A stretch of DNA of 64,000 nucleotides from Ignavibacteriota bacterium (GTDB taxonomy: Bacteria > Bacteroidota > Ignavibacteria > Ignavibacteriales > Melioribacteraceae): contig JABFGH010000004.1 of the NCBI GenBank assembly GCA_013112585.1, forward strand, positions 186,001 through 250,000, read 5' to 3'. Shown piece by piece: positions 26,271 through 35,162 of this stretch. Each line of letters starts with the position of its first letter. Position 1 is the first letter of the stretch. Under the pieces are notes generated by a model, which was not told the origin of the DNA, made no database searches, and was given only the letters and a program-made list of their open reading frames with translations. The translations under genes and the position numbers were made by a program.

Positions 26271-29200
26271 TCAGTTTTAATTTCTTTTTTCTTTAAACTA
26301 TTCTCAATCTTTAACGCTATTGCAGAAGTATCGACAGGTTTGGTTAGTATATCATCAAATCCGTTGCGCTCAATTATCTCGATATCATCGAGCATTGCAT
26401 AGGCTGTCATTGCAACAACCGGTAAATCTGATATTGCATTATCACTTCGGATTTTTTTTATAGTTTCAAACCCATCCATTTTCGGCATCATAATGTCAAG
26501 TAATACTAAGTCCGGTTTTTGTCTGTCTATAGCAAGCAGGCATTCAATTCCGTTACCTGCCGTAAAAGTTTTATAACCTAAGTTACAAACAATTTCGCTA
26601 ACAGTAAATAAGGTATCTTCATCATCATCAACAATTAAAATTATTTCACCCGACGTTGATTCATCTGAATTATCGGTGTTTACTTTATTATAGCCGGAAG
26701 TATTTTTCATCCAGCTTTGATCTAAGTTTAATCGTTTTCGGATTAGCTTGAGAATATCAAGAGGGTGGTGCTGCTCCTTTAGAGTTAATTTTTTTATGGC
26801 TGTGCTTATTCTACTTATTTCTCCTTCGCTTAAGTTCTGAGATATGCTGATAATTAATGGTATGCCGCGTGTATTAGAATTTTGATTTAATAAATTAATG
26901 AAATTTAATTCATCAAAAGATGGAGCAATTAAATTCACTAAAATTAGTTCGGGTTCCGAATCTAATATAATTTTGAATGCTTCATCGTCTACAAAAATAT
27001 TAGTCAGATGGTATTCAGTTCCAATTTCATTTTGCAGTCTTTCAAATGCACCATCTCCAAAATCTATCGAAATAATATTTTTAACTTTATCCTGTTTAAA
27101 AATTTCTACGTTAGAAATTATTTCCCGTACCCGTTTGGGGTCAGTGTCTTTAAAAATATAATCAAATACATCAAATTCATAGCAGAGATCTTCTTCTTCA
27201 AAAATAGATGCGATTACAACCGGAACATTTACAGTAGCAGTATTATTTTTTAACTTCATCAATAAATCCCAGCCGCTCATATCCTCTAAGTCTAAATCAA
27301 TTGTAATTAAGTCGGGTATATTTTTCGTTAGGTAATCCCAACCATCTTTACCGGTATGACAAATTGTTGTTTCGTATTCTTCCGAATCTAAATATTTCTC
27401 CAGAGTTCTATTCGTTTCGATGTCTCTGCAAATTAATAGAATTTGCTTTTTAGAGTTTACATCCTGATGGTTATAAATAATTTGTGAATTCGATTCCTGA
27501 TCATTTTCATCATGAATAACCTGTGCAGAGTTGGGCAGCACAAGAGTAAATGTTGAACCCTCATTTAATTCGCTGTCAACAGAAAGTTCACCTTCCAAAA
27601 GCTCGGCATAGCGCTTACAAATTGCTAAACCCAAACCGGCACCGCCGTATTTACGGGATGTGCCATTATCTACTTGTCTGAACTCCTCAAATATTACGCT
27701 TTGATTATCATGTTCAATTCCAATTCCTGAATCAACTACCTGGAACTCAACAGTATCATTTTCCATTATACCAATTTTAAGTTTTACAAAACCTTCATCA
27801 GTAAATTTAATAGCGTTGGTAATTAAATTTAAAACAATATGTTCGATTTTACTTTTATCACTTTTTAGTTTTATATCAAAGTTAGTAGGGTACTCTACTG
27901 AAAATTTAATATCCTTATCGTAAATTAATGGTTCTACCGAAGCACTAATTTGTTTCACAAAATCGCTTAAATCTATCAGCTCGCTTTCAATTTCAATTTT
28001 TCCAAAATCAAGTTTTGAAAATTCAAGTATGTTATTAATAATATTAAGCAGCCTTCTTCCGTTTCTTAAAATTACTCCGTTTCTTTCTTTCGTTTTATTA
28101 AGTATTCCTTTTTCTTTAAGTACTAATTCCGATAAACCTAAAATTGAATTTAAAGGAGTTTTCAGTTCGTGGGACATTGTAGCTAAAAACTGCGATTTAA
28201 CTCTTGCAGATTCCAATGCCTTTTGTCTTTCAATTTCAAGTTCTTCTGCATTTGCCGTAAGCTCCGTGTGCAGTGCAATAAGTTTTTGGTTCTGCTCGGT
28301 TATATGTTCGTTCTGATCTTGATAGTCCTTATTCAACTCACTTAATTCTCTAACCAGTTCTTCGGCATGTTCAAATGCCGCAGCATTGGTTATACCAACC
28401 GCCAGTTGTTCATGAATATTTTTTAAGTAGCTAAGCACATTAACCAATGGCTGGGATACAGAGCCTAACTCTAATATTCCTATTACCTTTTTATTGTAAA
28501 CGATAGGGAAGGTGATTAGGTAACTGATTTTTATTTCGGCAGCAGCCGATTTTATAACCGGTTGATATTCAGAAAATTTATGCTCGTATGCCTCCTGGTT
28601 TTCAAGAACATTTTTATATAAATCAATTTCCTGGTTCTTAGTTACAAAGTTTTTTCCAACTCCATTATGCGCAAGCAGTCTTAAGTTCTCATCCTCTTCA
28701 ACAAGGTATAAAACGCCGTAGTTTAAATTTGTACTTGATATAATTTTTGTTAAAGCCGCTTCCGAAACTTCCGAGAGAGTAGGGTTTTCATTTATTAACA
28801 TCAGAAACTGAGAGTAGTCTTTTTGATCGGAGTCCTTACTTTTTAATTCATCCAGCATCTGATTAAAGGCTATGCCCAGCTTGCCGATTTCATCATTTGT
28901 AATAATTTCTGCCCGGTGATCCAAATCTCCGCTGCCTATTATTTCAACACTTTCAGATAGATTACTAATTTGTTTTCTTAGTCTGGTAGTTAATAACAGT
29001 ACCAGCACTAATGATAAAAGGATACCCGAAGTAATTAGAACTACGATAATGATATTCATTGTAGTTCTAAATTTTTGAGCTTCCATTGATTTATTAAATA
29101 TTAGAAAACTAAAATTATCTGAAGGAGTTAAAATATTTTTAGGTGAATATTTTGTAGCTAAAAAGTCCGAAGATTCCAATTCTTCGATATAAACATATTT

Positions 29201-29791
29201 AGCATCTTGTCTATCTACATTTTCTATTGAATTTGAAATTGGACTATCTAATTGTGCATTAAGGTATTTATTGGATAGGGAAAAGGGTTTATTGTTGATA
29301 AGCAGAGCAATTTGAATATTTATATCTTCGCTAATTCTATTAAGAAAATTTTCATTAATTATTTTACCGTAATAAACAGTTTCGCCGTTCTCCATTTCCT
29401 CATAATTAAAAACTATATTAGGAAAATTATTAACAAACTCGCTGATCGATTTAATTCTTGTACCGTCACTTTTCATTTGTTTATTGGCGTAATAAACAAA
29501 ATCCAATTCGGAATTATCCTTTACAGTAAATAGAAAATCGATATTCTTCGTATTGTAATTCCGATTATTAAAATCTTTTTGCTTTCTCTTTAGCTCTTCA
29601 AATTCATTCTCCATTTTTGTCAGTTCATTTTTAAACCTAAAAACAAAATCATTTTTAGAATAAAGAAGAGCATTATTTTCTTGTGACAATAGCAAGGTAT
29701 TTGCCGTCGAATGATAGATAATAGTTGAAGCCGCTGAAACTACTACAACTATTAGGAAAGTAATTAGCAGTAATTTAGTACTTATTTTCAT
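26267..29791 (-). CDS. Large membrane hybrid histidine kinase with three receivers
   Basis: An 1174-residue kinase. Two membrane helices (about 6-27 and 243-267) flank an extracytoplasmic sensor. Then follow HAMP (about 268-320), a GAF domain (335-480), a coiled coil (485-530), HisKA with MSHELKTPLNS near 542, the ATPase domain (650-760, DSGIGI and GGAGLGLAI) and three receivers (about 780-895, 900-1015, 1045-1165). The third is canonical. The first lacks one of the acidic pair (LLICRDIE), and the second has Asn in place of the acceptor Asp (LILVNLIAPS), so it is probably inactive. It is next to the receiver gene and the secretin of the filament machine. Confidence 0.95.
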   Translation of the reverse strand: MKISTKLLLITFLIVVVVSAASTIIYHSTANTLLLSQENNALLYSKNDFVFRFKNELTKMENEFEELKRKQKDFNNRNYNTKNIDFLFTVKDNSELDFVYYANKQMKSDGTRIKSISEFVNNFPNIVFNYEEMENGETVYYGKIINENFLNRISEDINIQIALLINNKPFSLSNKYLNAQLDSPISNSIENVDRQDAKYVYIEELESSDFLATKYSPKNILTPSDNFSFLIFNKSMEAQKFRTTMNIIIVVLITSGILLSLVLVLLLTTRLRKQISNLSESVEIIGSGDLDHRAEIITNDEIGKLGIAFNQMLDELKSKDSDQKDYSQFLMLINENPTLSEVSEAALTKIISSTNLNYGVLYLVEEDENLRLLAHNGVGKNFVTKNQEIDLYKNVLENQEAYEHKFSEYQPVIKSAAAEIKISYLITFPIVYNKKVIGILELGSVSQPLVNVLSYLKNIHEQLAVGITNAAAFEHAEELVRELSELNKDYQDQNEHITEQNQKLIALHTELTANAEELEIERQKALESARVKSQFLATMSHELKTPLNSILGLSELVLKEKGILNKTKERNGVILRNGRRLLNIINNILEFSKLDFGKIEIESELIDLSDFVKQISASVEPLIYDKDIKFSVEYPTNFDIKLKSDKSKIEHIVLNLITNAIKFTDEGFVKLKIGIMENDTVEFQVVDSGIGIEHDNQSVIFEEFRQVDNGTSRKYGGAGLGLAICKRYAELLEGELSVDSELNEGSTFTLVLPNSAQVIHDENDQESNSQIIYNHQDVNSKKQILLICRDIETNRTLEKYLDSEEYETTICHTGKDGWDYLTKNIPDLITIDLDLEDMSGWDLLMKLKNNTATVNVPVVIASIFEEEDLCYEFDVFDYIFKDTDPKRVREIISNVEIFKQDKVKNIISIDFGDGAFERLQNEIGTEYHLTNIFVDDEAFKIILDSEPELILVNLIAPSFDELNFINLLNQNSNTRGIPLIISISQNLSEGEISRISTAIKKLTLKEQHHPLDILKLIRKRLNLDQSWMKNTSGYNKVNTDNSDESTSGEIILIVDDDEDTLFTVSEIVCNLGYKTFTAGNGIECLLAIDRQKPDLVLLDIMMPKMDGFETIKKIRSDNAISDLPVVAMTAYAMLDDIEIIERNGFDDILTKPVDTSAIALKIENSLKKKEIKTE

Positions 29792-29795
29792 TTTT

Positions 29796-30158
29796 CTATT
29801 TTTGTAATACTGAACGAATTGTAATGATTAGTTCATCAAGATCGTAAGGCTTACCAATAAAGCCGTCTGCTCCAAGGCGGGAAGAATCCATAGCGCTTTT
29901 TACATCTGCATAAGCTGTAAGAACAATAATTTTTGAGCTGTTGCCAGACTCTTTTAATTTTTTAAGAATGTAAAATCCATCATTACCGGGTAATTTGAGG
30001 TCGAGCAAAATTATGTCGACCTCTTTCTTATTTTCTAAAAATTCAAATGCTGATTCTGCTTGTGTTACATAATCAGTTGTGTAACCAACTTCCTTAAGTT
30101 CTTCAGATAATAATGTGCAAAGACTTACATCATCATCAACAATAAGAATAGATTCCAT
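29796..30158 (-). CDS. Single-domain response regulator
   Basis: A 120-residue CheY-like receiver: acidic pair DDDV near 7-9, acceptor Asp in IILLDLKLPG near 53, Thr in VLTAYAD and Lys in IGKPYDL. It has no output domain, so it acts by protein contact. It lies six bases after the secretin gene and four before the big hybrid kinase, which suggests it couples the kinase to the filament machine, as PilG or PilH do in other pili. Confidence 0.93.
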   Translation of the reverse strand: MESILIVDDDVSLCTLLSEELKEVGYTTDYVTQAESAFEFLENKKEVDIILLDLKLPGNDGFYILKKLKESGNSSKIIVLTAYADVKSAMDSSRLGADGFIGKPYDLDELIITIRSVLQK

Positions 30159-30164
30159 TTCAGC

Positions 30165-31421
30165 TTAATCCTCGCTGTCATCTGATTTGTTTTTGAACTT
30201 GTAATTGTCAATCCATGCATTATGAGCTTTTATCTCCTCTTTTATCGGATTGCCTTTGTCAAGCGTAATTCTATCCTTAAGAGTAGGAATGATCTCTGTT
30301 TTAATTAAAATTACTACTTCTTTTTTGGCAGTGCTAACAGCATCATATCCGGTTAAATATCTTATACCAAATACCCACCAAGGCAAATCTTTTAAGAATG
30401 GGATACCTCTTCTTGTTGAGATATCTTCATTTACAAACAATCCGCCAATTACAGTTTCCTCGCCATTCAGCATAAGTACTTCTGTAGAGGCTGTTTGTTT
30501 GAATATTTCAGTTGTTATCTGTCCCGGAGTTGCAGAACTTCTTTCAACATCAATTTTTAACAGAACATAATCAACACCATCTTCTGAATATAGATGAGGA
30601 ACAACTTCTATTATTGTTCCGGTTGAAATGAATACATCTGTAACGTTGCCGGCAAAATCTTTCTGTTTAATTGAAATATCGGAACCAATTTGAATACGTC
30701 CTTTATTTTTATCCCTTACCTTTATAGAAGGGGATGCAATAATTTCACCCAGTTCTTCAGTTTCAAAAAACTTAAATAATGCCGTCGCCGTGCCATCCCA
30801 ATCACCCATAGAAAAACTTACATCGTCGGGACCAATTGTAAAATCCGGAGGGCGTTCTGTTTGCTGCAATGCTCCTGCACCGCCTGCATTTTCCTGCTGC
30901 TGTGCTTCCTCAGCAAATGTTCTTAATCCGGAGCCAACATTAAAACCATCGTTTGAAAGCATCCACTCCCAGTTAATACCTCGTTCGGTAAATTCACTGG
31001 TATTTGCTTCAAAAAAGACAGCGGAAATTTTCACCTCGCGTGAATTTACCGGGGCGTAAATATCGCTTGCAAGCATTGAAGCCGGATCAACTTTACTTTT
31101 AACCACAATTACAGTTTCCCGCTCTTCATAAACTAAATTATTGTACTGAACAATAATCAGCAGAGCTTTCATATACGGCATTCTGTCAATCTCAATACCG
31201 ATTGGTGTGGTTAGGTTAACAGTTGATACAATTTTTTTTCCTGTTAGTCTTTCACTAATTCCGCTCATTACTCCAATTGCCTGATCAAATGGAATATTTT
31301 CAGAAAGTGTTATTAACTCTTCAGGGTTAACATTTCCGCTTAGCTGCTTCTCGAGCTGAGGCTGTGAGTATGCAGGTATTGCGATGATAATTAACAACAG
31401 ATATACTAGTATTGCTTTCAT
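30165..31421 (-). CDS. Secretin-like outer membrane channel (PilQ/GspD family)
   Basis: A 418-residue exported protein (signal about 1-19, ending AYSQP). The N-terminal half resembles the short STN/N0-N1-type domains (ITLSENIPFDQAIGVMSG, EERETVIVVKS). The C-terminal part holds the secretin core: EIIASPSIKVRDKNKGRIQIGSD, VPHLYSEDG, and ETVIGGLFVNED followed by IPFLKDLPWWVFG. It is short for a secretin, with few periplasmic domains. It would let the filament or its products cross the outer membrane. It is sixth in the machine operon after PilC. Confidence 0.88.
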   Translation of the reverse strand: MKAILVYLLLIIIAIPAYSQPQLEKQLSGNVNPEELITLSENIPFDQAIGVMSGISERLTGKKIVSTVNLTTPIGIEIDRMPYMKALLIIVQYNNLVYEERETVIVVKSKVDPASMLASDIYAPVNSREVKISAVFFEANTSEFTERGINWEWMLSNDGFNVGSGLRTFAEEAQQQENAGGAGALQQTERPPDFTIGPDDVSFSMGDWDGTATALFKFFETEELGEIIASPSIKVRDKNKGRIQIGSDISIKQKDFAGNVTDVFISTGTIIEVVPHLYSEDGVDYVLLKIDVERSSATPGQITTEIFKQTASTEVLMLNGEETVIGGLFVNEDISTRRGIPFLKDLPWWVFGIRYLTGYDAVSTAKKEVVILIKTEIIPTLKDRITLDKGNPIKEEIKAHNAWIDNYKFKNKSDDSED

Positions 31422-31444
31422 TTGAATTCTCTATGTTTATTTTT

Positions 31445-32311
31445 TTATTCTATTCCAAGTGAAACTTTTTCTATAATGCCACCTTTATTCAAAATGAATT
31501 TTACTTCATTTTTCTTATGGTCAACATCAGTAACATAGCCTAAGTAAACTTTATCTCCTTTGTTAAGCACATAAGTTGAGTCTGAATTACCTGAGAGGAA
31601 TGCACCTTCAGGAAGCAGTGCTAACAATTGAGCTGTTTGAACATCAAGCAGGTTGTCTGTGTTCGGCGGTATTTCTTTTCTAATAAGTGGGAAGAACACA
31701 TCGTAAATTCTATTAGGCACAATATTGTTTTCCTGAAATTCTGTTGATGCATAACGGTCATTATCTGAAAAGTAAACCGATACGCTCATATCATAACCGA
31801 CTAAATAGCTCGGTCTCCCTTCTTCGTCAACTTCTACTATGTTGTTCATGTTAGAGGTAGTTACTTTTTTGAGACCTTTACTTCTTTCGATTGCATAAAT
31901 CAATTTATACAGATCGTTAAAAGTTGCTGTGCCGAATAGCCTATATTCGTAATGGCGGAAATGTTCATCTTCCAGTTGTTCTCTAAATTCAATATTTACA
32001 AATGATTTTGATGAAAAGAGAGAACTGATATTTACAACAAAGTTATAAAAGTCATACTGGGTAAGATTTACAGGAATATTGAATTTTCTTAAATCTAAAA
32101 TTGAATCAAGTTTTGCTACTTCCACATTTAGGTTATCTAATTGAGCAAGCAGTTCCTTTGTATCGTAAGCATTTAGATTTAATGCCTCCATCTCTTCTTC
32201 CTTCTCAGCAATTTTTCCTTCTTGATAGAAGAAAGTGAATGCCGAACCGCCGATTATTATTGCAATTAATATTGCAAGTAGAATTAATGTGTTTTTTAAT
32301 TTTCGGTCCAT
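31445..32311 (-). CDS. PilO-PilP-like fusion, inner membrane alignment protein
   Basis: A 288-residue protein with one helix (about 8-30), a coiled coil (30-75), a PilO-type ferredoxin-like domain (to about 185) and a C-terminal PilP-like beta domain (about 220-288; LLPEGAFLSG, DSTYVLNKGDKVYLGYV, FILNKGGIIEKVSL). In classical systems PilO and PilP are separate and join PilN to the secretin. Here they appear to be one protein. It lies one base after the PilMN gene. Confidence 0.78.
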   Translation of the reverse strand: MDRKLKNTLILLAILIAIIIGGSAFTFFYQEGKIAEKEEEMEALNLNAYDTKELLAQLDNLNVEVAKLDSILDLRKFNIPVNLTQYDFYNFVVNISSLFSSKSFVNIEFREQLEDEHFRHYEYRLFGTATFNDLYKLIYAIERSKGLKKVTTSNMNNIVEVDEEGRPSYLVGYDMSVSVYFSDNDRYASTEFQENNIVPNRIYDVFFPLIRKEIPPNTDNLLDVQTAQLLALLPEGAFLSGNSDSTYVLNKGDKVYLGYVTDVDHKKNEVKFILNKGGIIEKVSLGIE

Positions 32312-32312
32312 C

Positions 32313-33860
32313 TTAGTTTGACCAGTCTTTTGTTAGGTTAAAAGTTAAGTTAAATGCAAAAGTTTTTTTATCTCTTAATGGTTCATAAAAAACGCTTTGC
32401 AGGGTTGCCGGACTTTCAAATTCAGCAAATTCCGTAAGGGCTTTGCGCGATCTTGAAAATCCTTCTACACGAATTTGTGTGTCATTAATTTTGCCAATTT
32501 TTGTAATCCAGAAATTTCTTTTGCTTGCTACAAACTCAGAAATTTTACTAACTGCTTTACTCCAAACTTCAGTTCCTTCAGTTGCATTATCCAGTATTGC
32601 CTGGCTCTCTTCAAAGGTGGATATCTTTTGTTCGAGAGGAATTATCTGATCAATTATTGTCTGGTTTTCAGCTCTTATCTGAGTTAGTCTCTGTATCTCA
32701 CTATCTATTTCACTCATTTGTTTATAGTTTGAAAGTACCGAGTAAGTAAAGAAAAATGTTGCCGCAAACAGTAGTGGGAAAATTGCATAACTATGCCATC
32801 CAAGCTGTATTGCTTTTTGATTTTCATGAATGTAGCGGGGGAGTATATTTATGCCTTCAATTTTCTTATCTATCTCAATAAAGTAATCTTCCGCTGCTGC
32901 AATAGGCACTACAAATGATGTTAAGTTTTGTGAGGATTCTTCATCAAGTTTTGAAGTATCGATATTATCAAACTTCAAGGCATTTACATCAGCTTCAGGA
33001 AAAGTACTATAAAATGAAAGTATAAAGTTTTCCGATGTATCCTCGCCGCATAGCACCACGTTATCTAATCGCGGGATATCACCTTTTTCCATTTCCAATA
33101 AAATTTTAGAAAAATAAACATCATAGGAGTAGGAACTTTCCGTACCTATTTCCAATCGTGCACCAATGTGCTTAAGTTTATCTCCTTCTAAAAAGATAAG
33201 GCTGCTGTATTCCTTTTCTGTATATACAATTAATGTTAAATCTTCGGGGAAGAATTTCATATTCCTCGAAACGAAATTGGAAATAGCTACATCAGCACTT
33301 TTAATGGTTGGAATTTTGTAATACCGCCTGTTATTAAACAGCGCAAGTGAATCAACAAAGTTAACAGCTTGCTGCGGACCATCAATAAATACGCATAGCA
33401 GAGATTTATCATTAAACTTTATGTAGTCTATTGAGTCTCTGCTGACGGAAATATTTTTAGTTGCTGAAATATCTTTTATTATTTCATCAAGCAGCTGTTT
33501 CTTGTCGAGAGTTATATCACCTTCAAAAATATGGTAATTTAATCCCGGTTCGCTAATAACAGGAATAAATTCGGATTTGTTTAGTTGAAATCCGCCGAGT
33601 GAATTGGCAATAAAACTGATATCTGCGTTATCTAAAGTACTACTATCTTCACTGTCAAAGTCAACATCCTCAAACGAGAGGTCGCTGCCGGCACCGGAAG
33701 AATAATCATTTACTCCGTCATCAACTTCGGCAAATTCAACTTCGCCTTTGTTAACATGTGCCGATAGTGTTTGATGAAGCGAAATACCATTTTTTGTTTT
33801 TGATAACACAGCGAGTTTAATATCGCCGGATTCATAATATACACTTATTACTGGTTTCAT
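32313..33860 (-). CDS. PilM-PilN-like fusion (GspL-like)
   Basis: A 515-residue protein. Residues 1 to about 340 look like an actin-like PilM/GspL cytoplasmic domain with an acidic linker (about 55-75; VDFDSEDSS). A single helix at about 355-378 (YAIFPLLFAATFFFTYSVL) is followed by a PilN coiled coil and periplasmic ferredoxin-like domain (EGFSRSRKALTEFAEF). It would tie the cytoplasmic ATPase to PilO-PilP. It abuts pilT without a gap and is one base from the PilOP gene. Confidence 0.78.
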   Translation of the reverse strand: MKPVISVYYESGDIKLAVLSKTKNGISLHQTLSAHVNKGEVEFAEVDDGVNDYSSGAGSDLSFEDVDFDSEDSSTLDNADISFIANSLGGFQLNKSEFIPVISEPGLNYHIFEGDITLDKKQLLDEIIKDISATKNISVSRDSIDYIKFNDKSLLCVFIDGPQQAVNFVDSLALFNNRRYYKIPTIKSADVAISNFVSRNMKFFPEDLTLIVYTEKEYSSLIFLEGDKLKHIGARLEIGTESSYSYDVYFSKILLEMEKGDIPRLDNVVLCGEDTSENFILSFYSTFPEADVNALKFDNIDTSKLDEESSQNLTSFVVPIAAAEDYFIEIDKKIEGINILPRYIHENQKAIQLGWHSYAIFPLLFAATFFFTYSVLSNYKQMSEIDSEIQRLTQIRAENQTIIDQIIPLEQKISTFEESQAILDNATEGTEVWSKAVSKISEFVASKRNFWITKIGKINDTQIRVEGFSRSRKALTEFAEFESPATLQSVFYEPLRDKKTFAFNLTFNLTKDWSN

Positions 33861-35090
33861 TTATCCAATCGCTTTTAGTAATTGTAACATTCTTGTTTTA
33901 TTATTTGAGTATGCAAGAGCATTTTCACTTGAGATTTTTCTTTTCTTGTATAATCTTATCAAATCCTGTTCCATTGTTATCATTCCCTGCGGTCCGCCCT
34001 GTGTAATCATGCCGTAAATTTCACTTGTATTGTTGTTTTTAATTGCAGCTTTTACCGATGGTGTGACGACAAGCACTTCTTTAGCCAATATCCGCTTGCC
34101 ATCCAGAGATTCGACTAATTTCTGAGAAATGACTGTTGTTAGTACATCCGCCAATCTATTCCTTACACGCTCCTGTTCAACAGGGTTTACTTCGGCAATA
34201 ATTCTGTCTATAGATTCTACCGCAGATGAGGTGTGAAGTGTAGAAAATACTTTATGACCTGTATCTGTTACCTCTAAAGCGGCTAAAATTGTCTCCGGAT
34301 CTCTCATCTCACCAATTACAATAATATCCGGATCCTGACGTAAAGACTGTACAACACCGTCTTTAAATGAAGGAACATCGCGTCCAACCTCTCTATGCCT
34401 AATTATGCACGCTTCGGATTGATGAACATACTCGATAGGGGAGGCGATAATTACAACATGCGCAGGGTCAAATTTATTATGATAGCCTATTACTGAGTCA
34501 AGTGTGGTAGATTTACCGGAACCTGTAATACCGGTAACAAGTGTTAAACCGAATTTTACATAGTTATGACTCATCGATTTCATTGCATAAGGATGAAATT
34601 CAAGAGCCTCAATAGGCATAACTGATACCGCAATAGAACGCATATTGAGTGCAAGTGAATCTAAGTCAAAATAGGCATCAGCTCTAAATCGAACGTCTTT
34701 TTTCCCTTTCTCGTAATAGAAAGAATAACTGAAGTCAATGTTTCTATCTTTAAGAAGCATTTTACGCTGATTACTTGTAAGTAAACTAAGGATTAGTGTT
34801 GTTGTTTCATCCGTCGTAAACTGCGGAAGGTCTTTAACTCTTTCCTTTTTACCAAACACTCTAAACCAGATAAATGCATTGTTGCCATGACCGCCGATTT
34901 CCACATCGGATGCAGTTCGCTCAATCATTAAACTGAGAATTTTATTCGCCAGTTTATGAAGCATCAATTTATCTTCGGGGTTAAGGTTTTCTATATTGTC
35001 CGATATGTAGCTTACCCGTTCGGGTCCTAGTACAATTTCCGGAATTTGTTTGGAAAAGTTCTCTAATATTTCTTTTGCTGATCCTAACAT
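33861..35090 (-). CDS. PilT-like retraction ATPase
   Basis: A 409-residue hexameric secretion ATPase. Walker A GITGSGKSTTLD near residue 190, Asp box IIASPIEYVHQS near 217, Walker B DIIVIGEMRDPET near 255, His box STLHTSSAVESIDR near 280. It lacks the zinc-binding Cys cluster of PilB, as retraction ATPases do. It drives filament retraction, and with PilB suggests a dynamic pilus rather than a pure secretion system. Its end touches the PilMN gene. Confidence 0.9.
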   Translation of the reverse strand: MLGSAKEILENFSKQIPEIVLGPERVSYISDNIENLNPEDKLMLHKLANKILSLMIERTASDVEIGGHGNNAFIWFRVFGKKERVKDLPQFTTDETTTLILSLLTSNQRKMLLKDRNIDFSYSFYYEKGKKDVRFRADAYFDLDSLALNMRSIAVSVMPIEALEFHPYAMKSMSHNYVKFGLTLVTGITGSGKSTTLDSVIGYHNKFDPAHVVIIASPIEYVHQSEACIIRHREVGRDVPSFKDGVVQSLRQDPDIIVIGEMRDPETILAALEVTDTGHKVFSTLHTSSAVESIDRIIAEVNPVEQERVRNRLADVLTTVISQKLVESLDGKRILAKEVLVVTPSVKAAIKNNNTSEIYGMITQGGPQGMITMEQDLIRLYKKRKISSENALAYSNNKTRMLQLLKAIG

Positions 35091-35162
35091 TTTGGGCGTA
35101 CTTCTCTTATTTTCTGATTGATTTATATCACAATATTATATTCGAAAATTTTTTTTGTAAGT

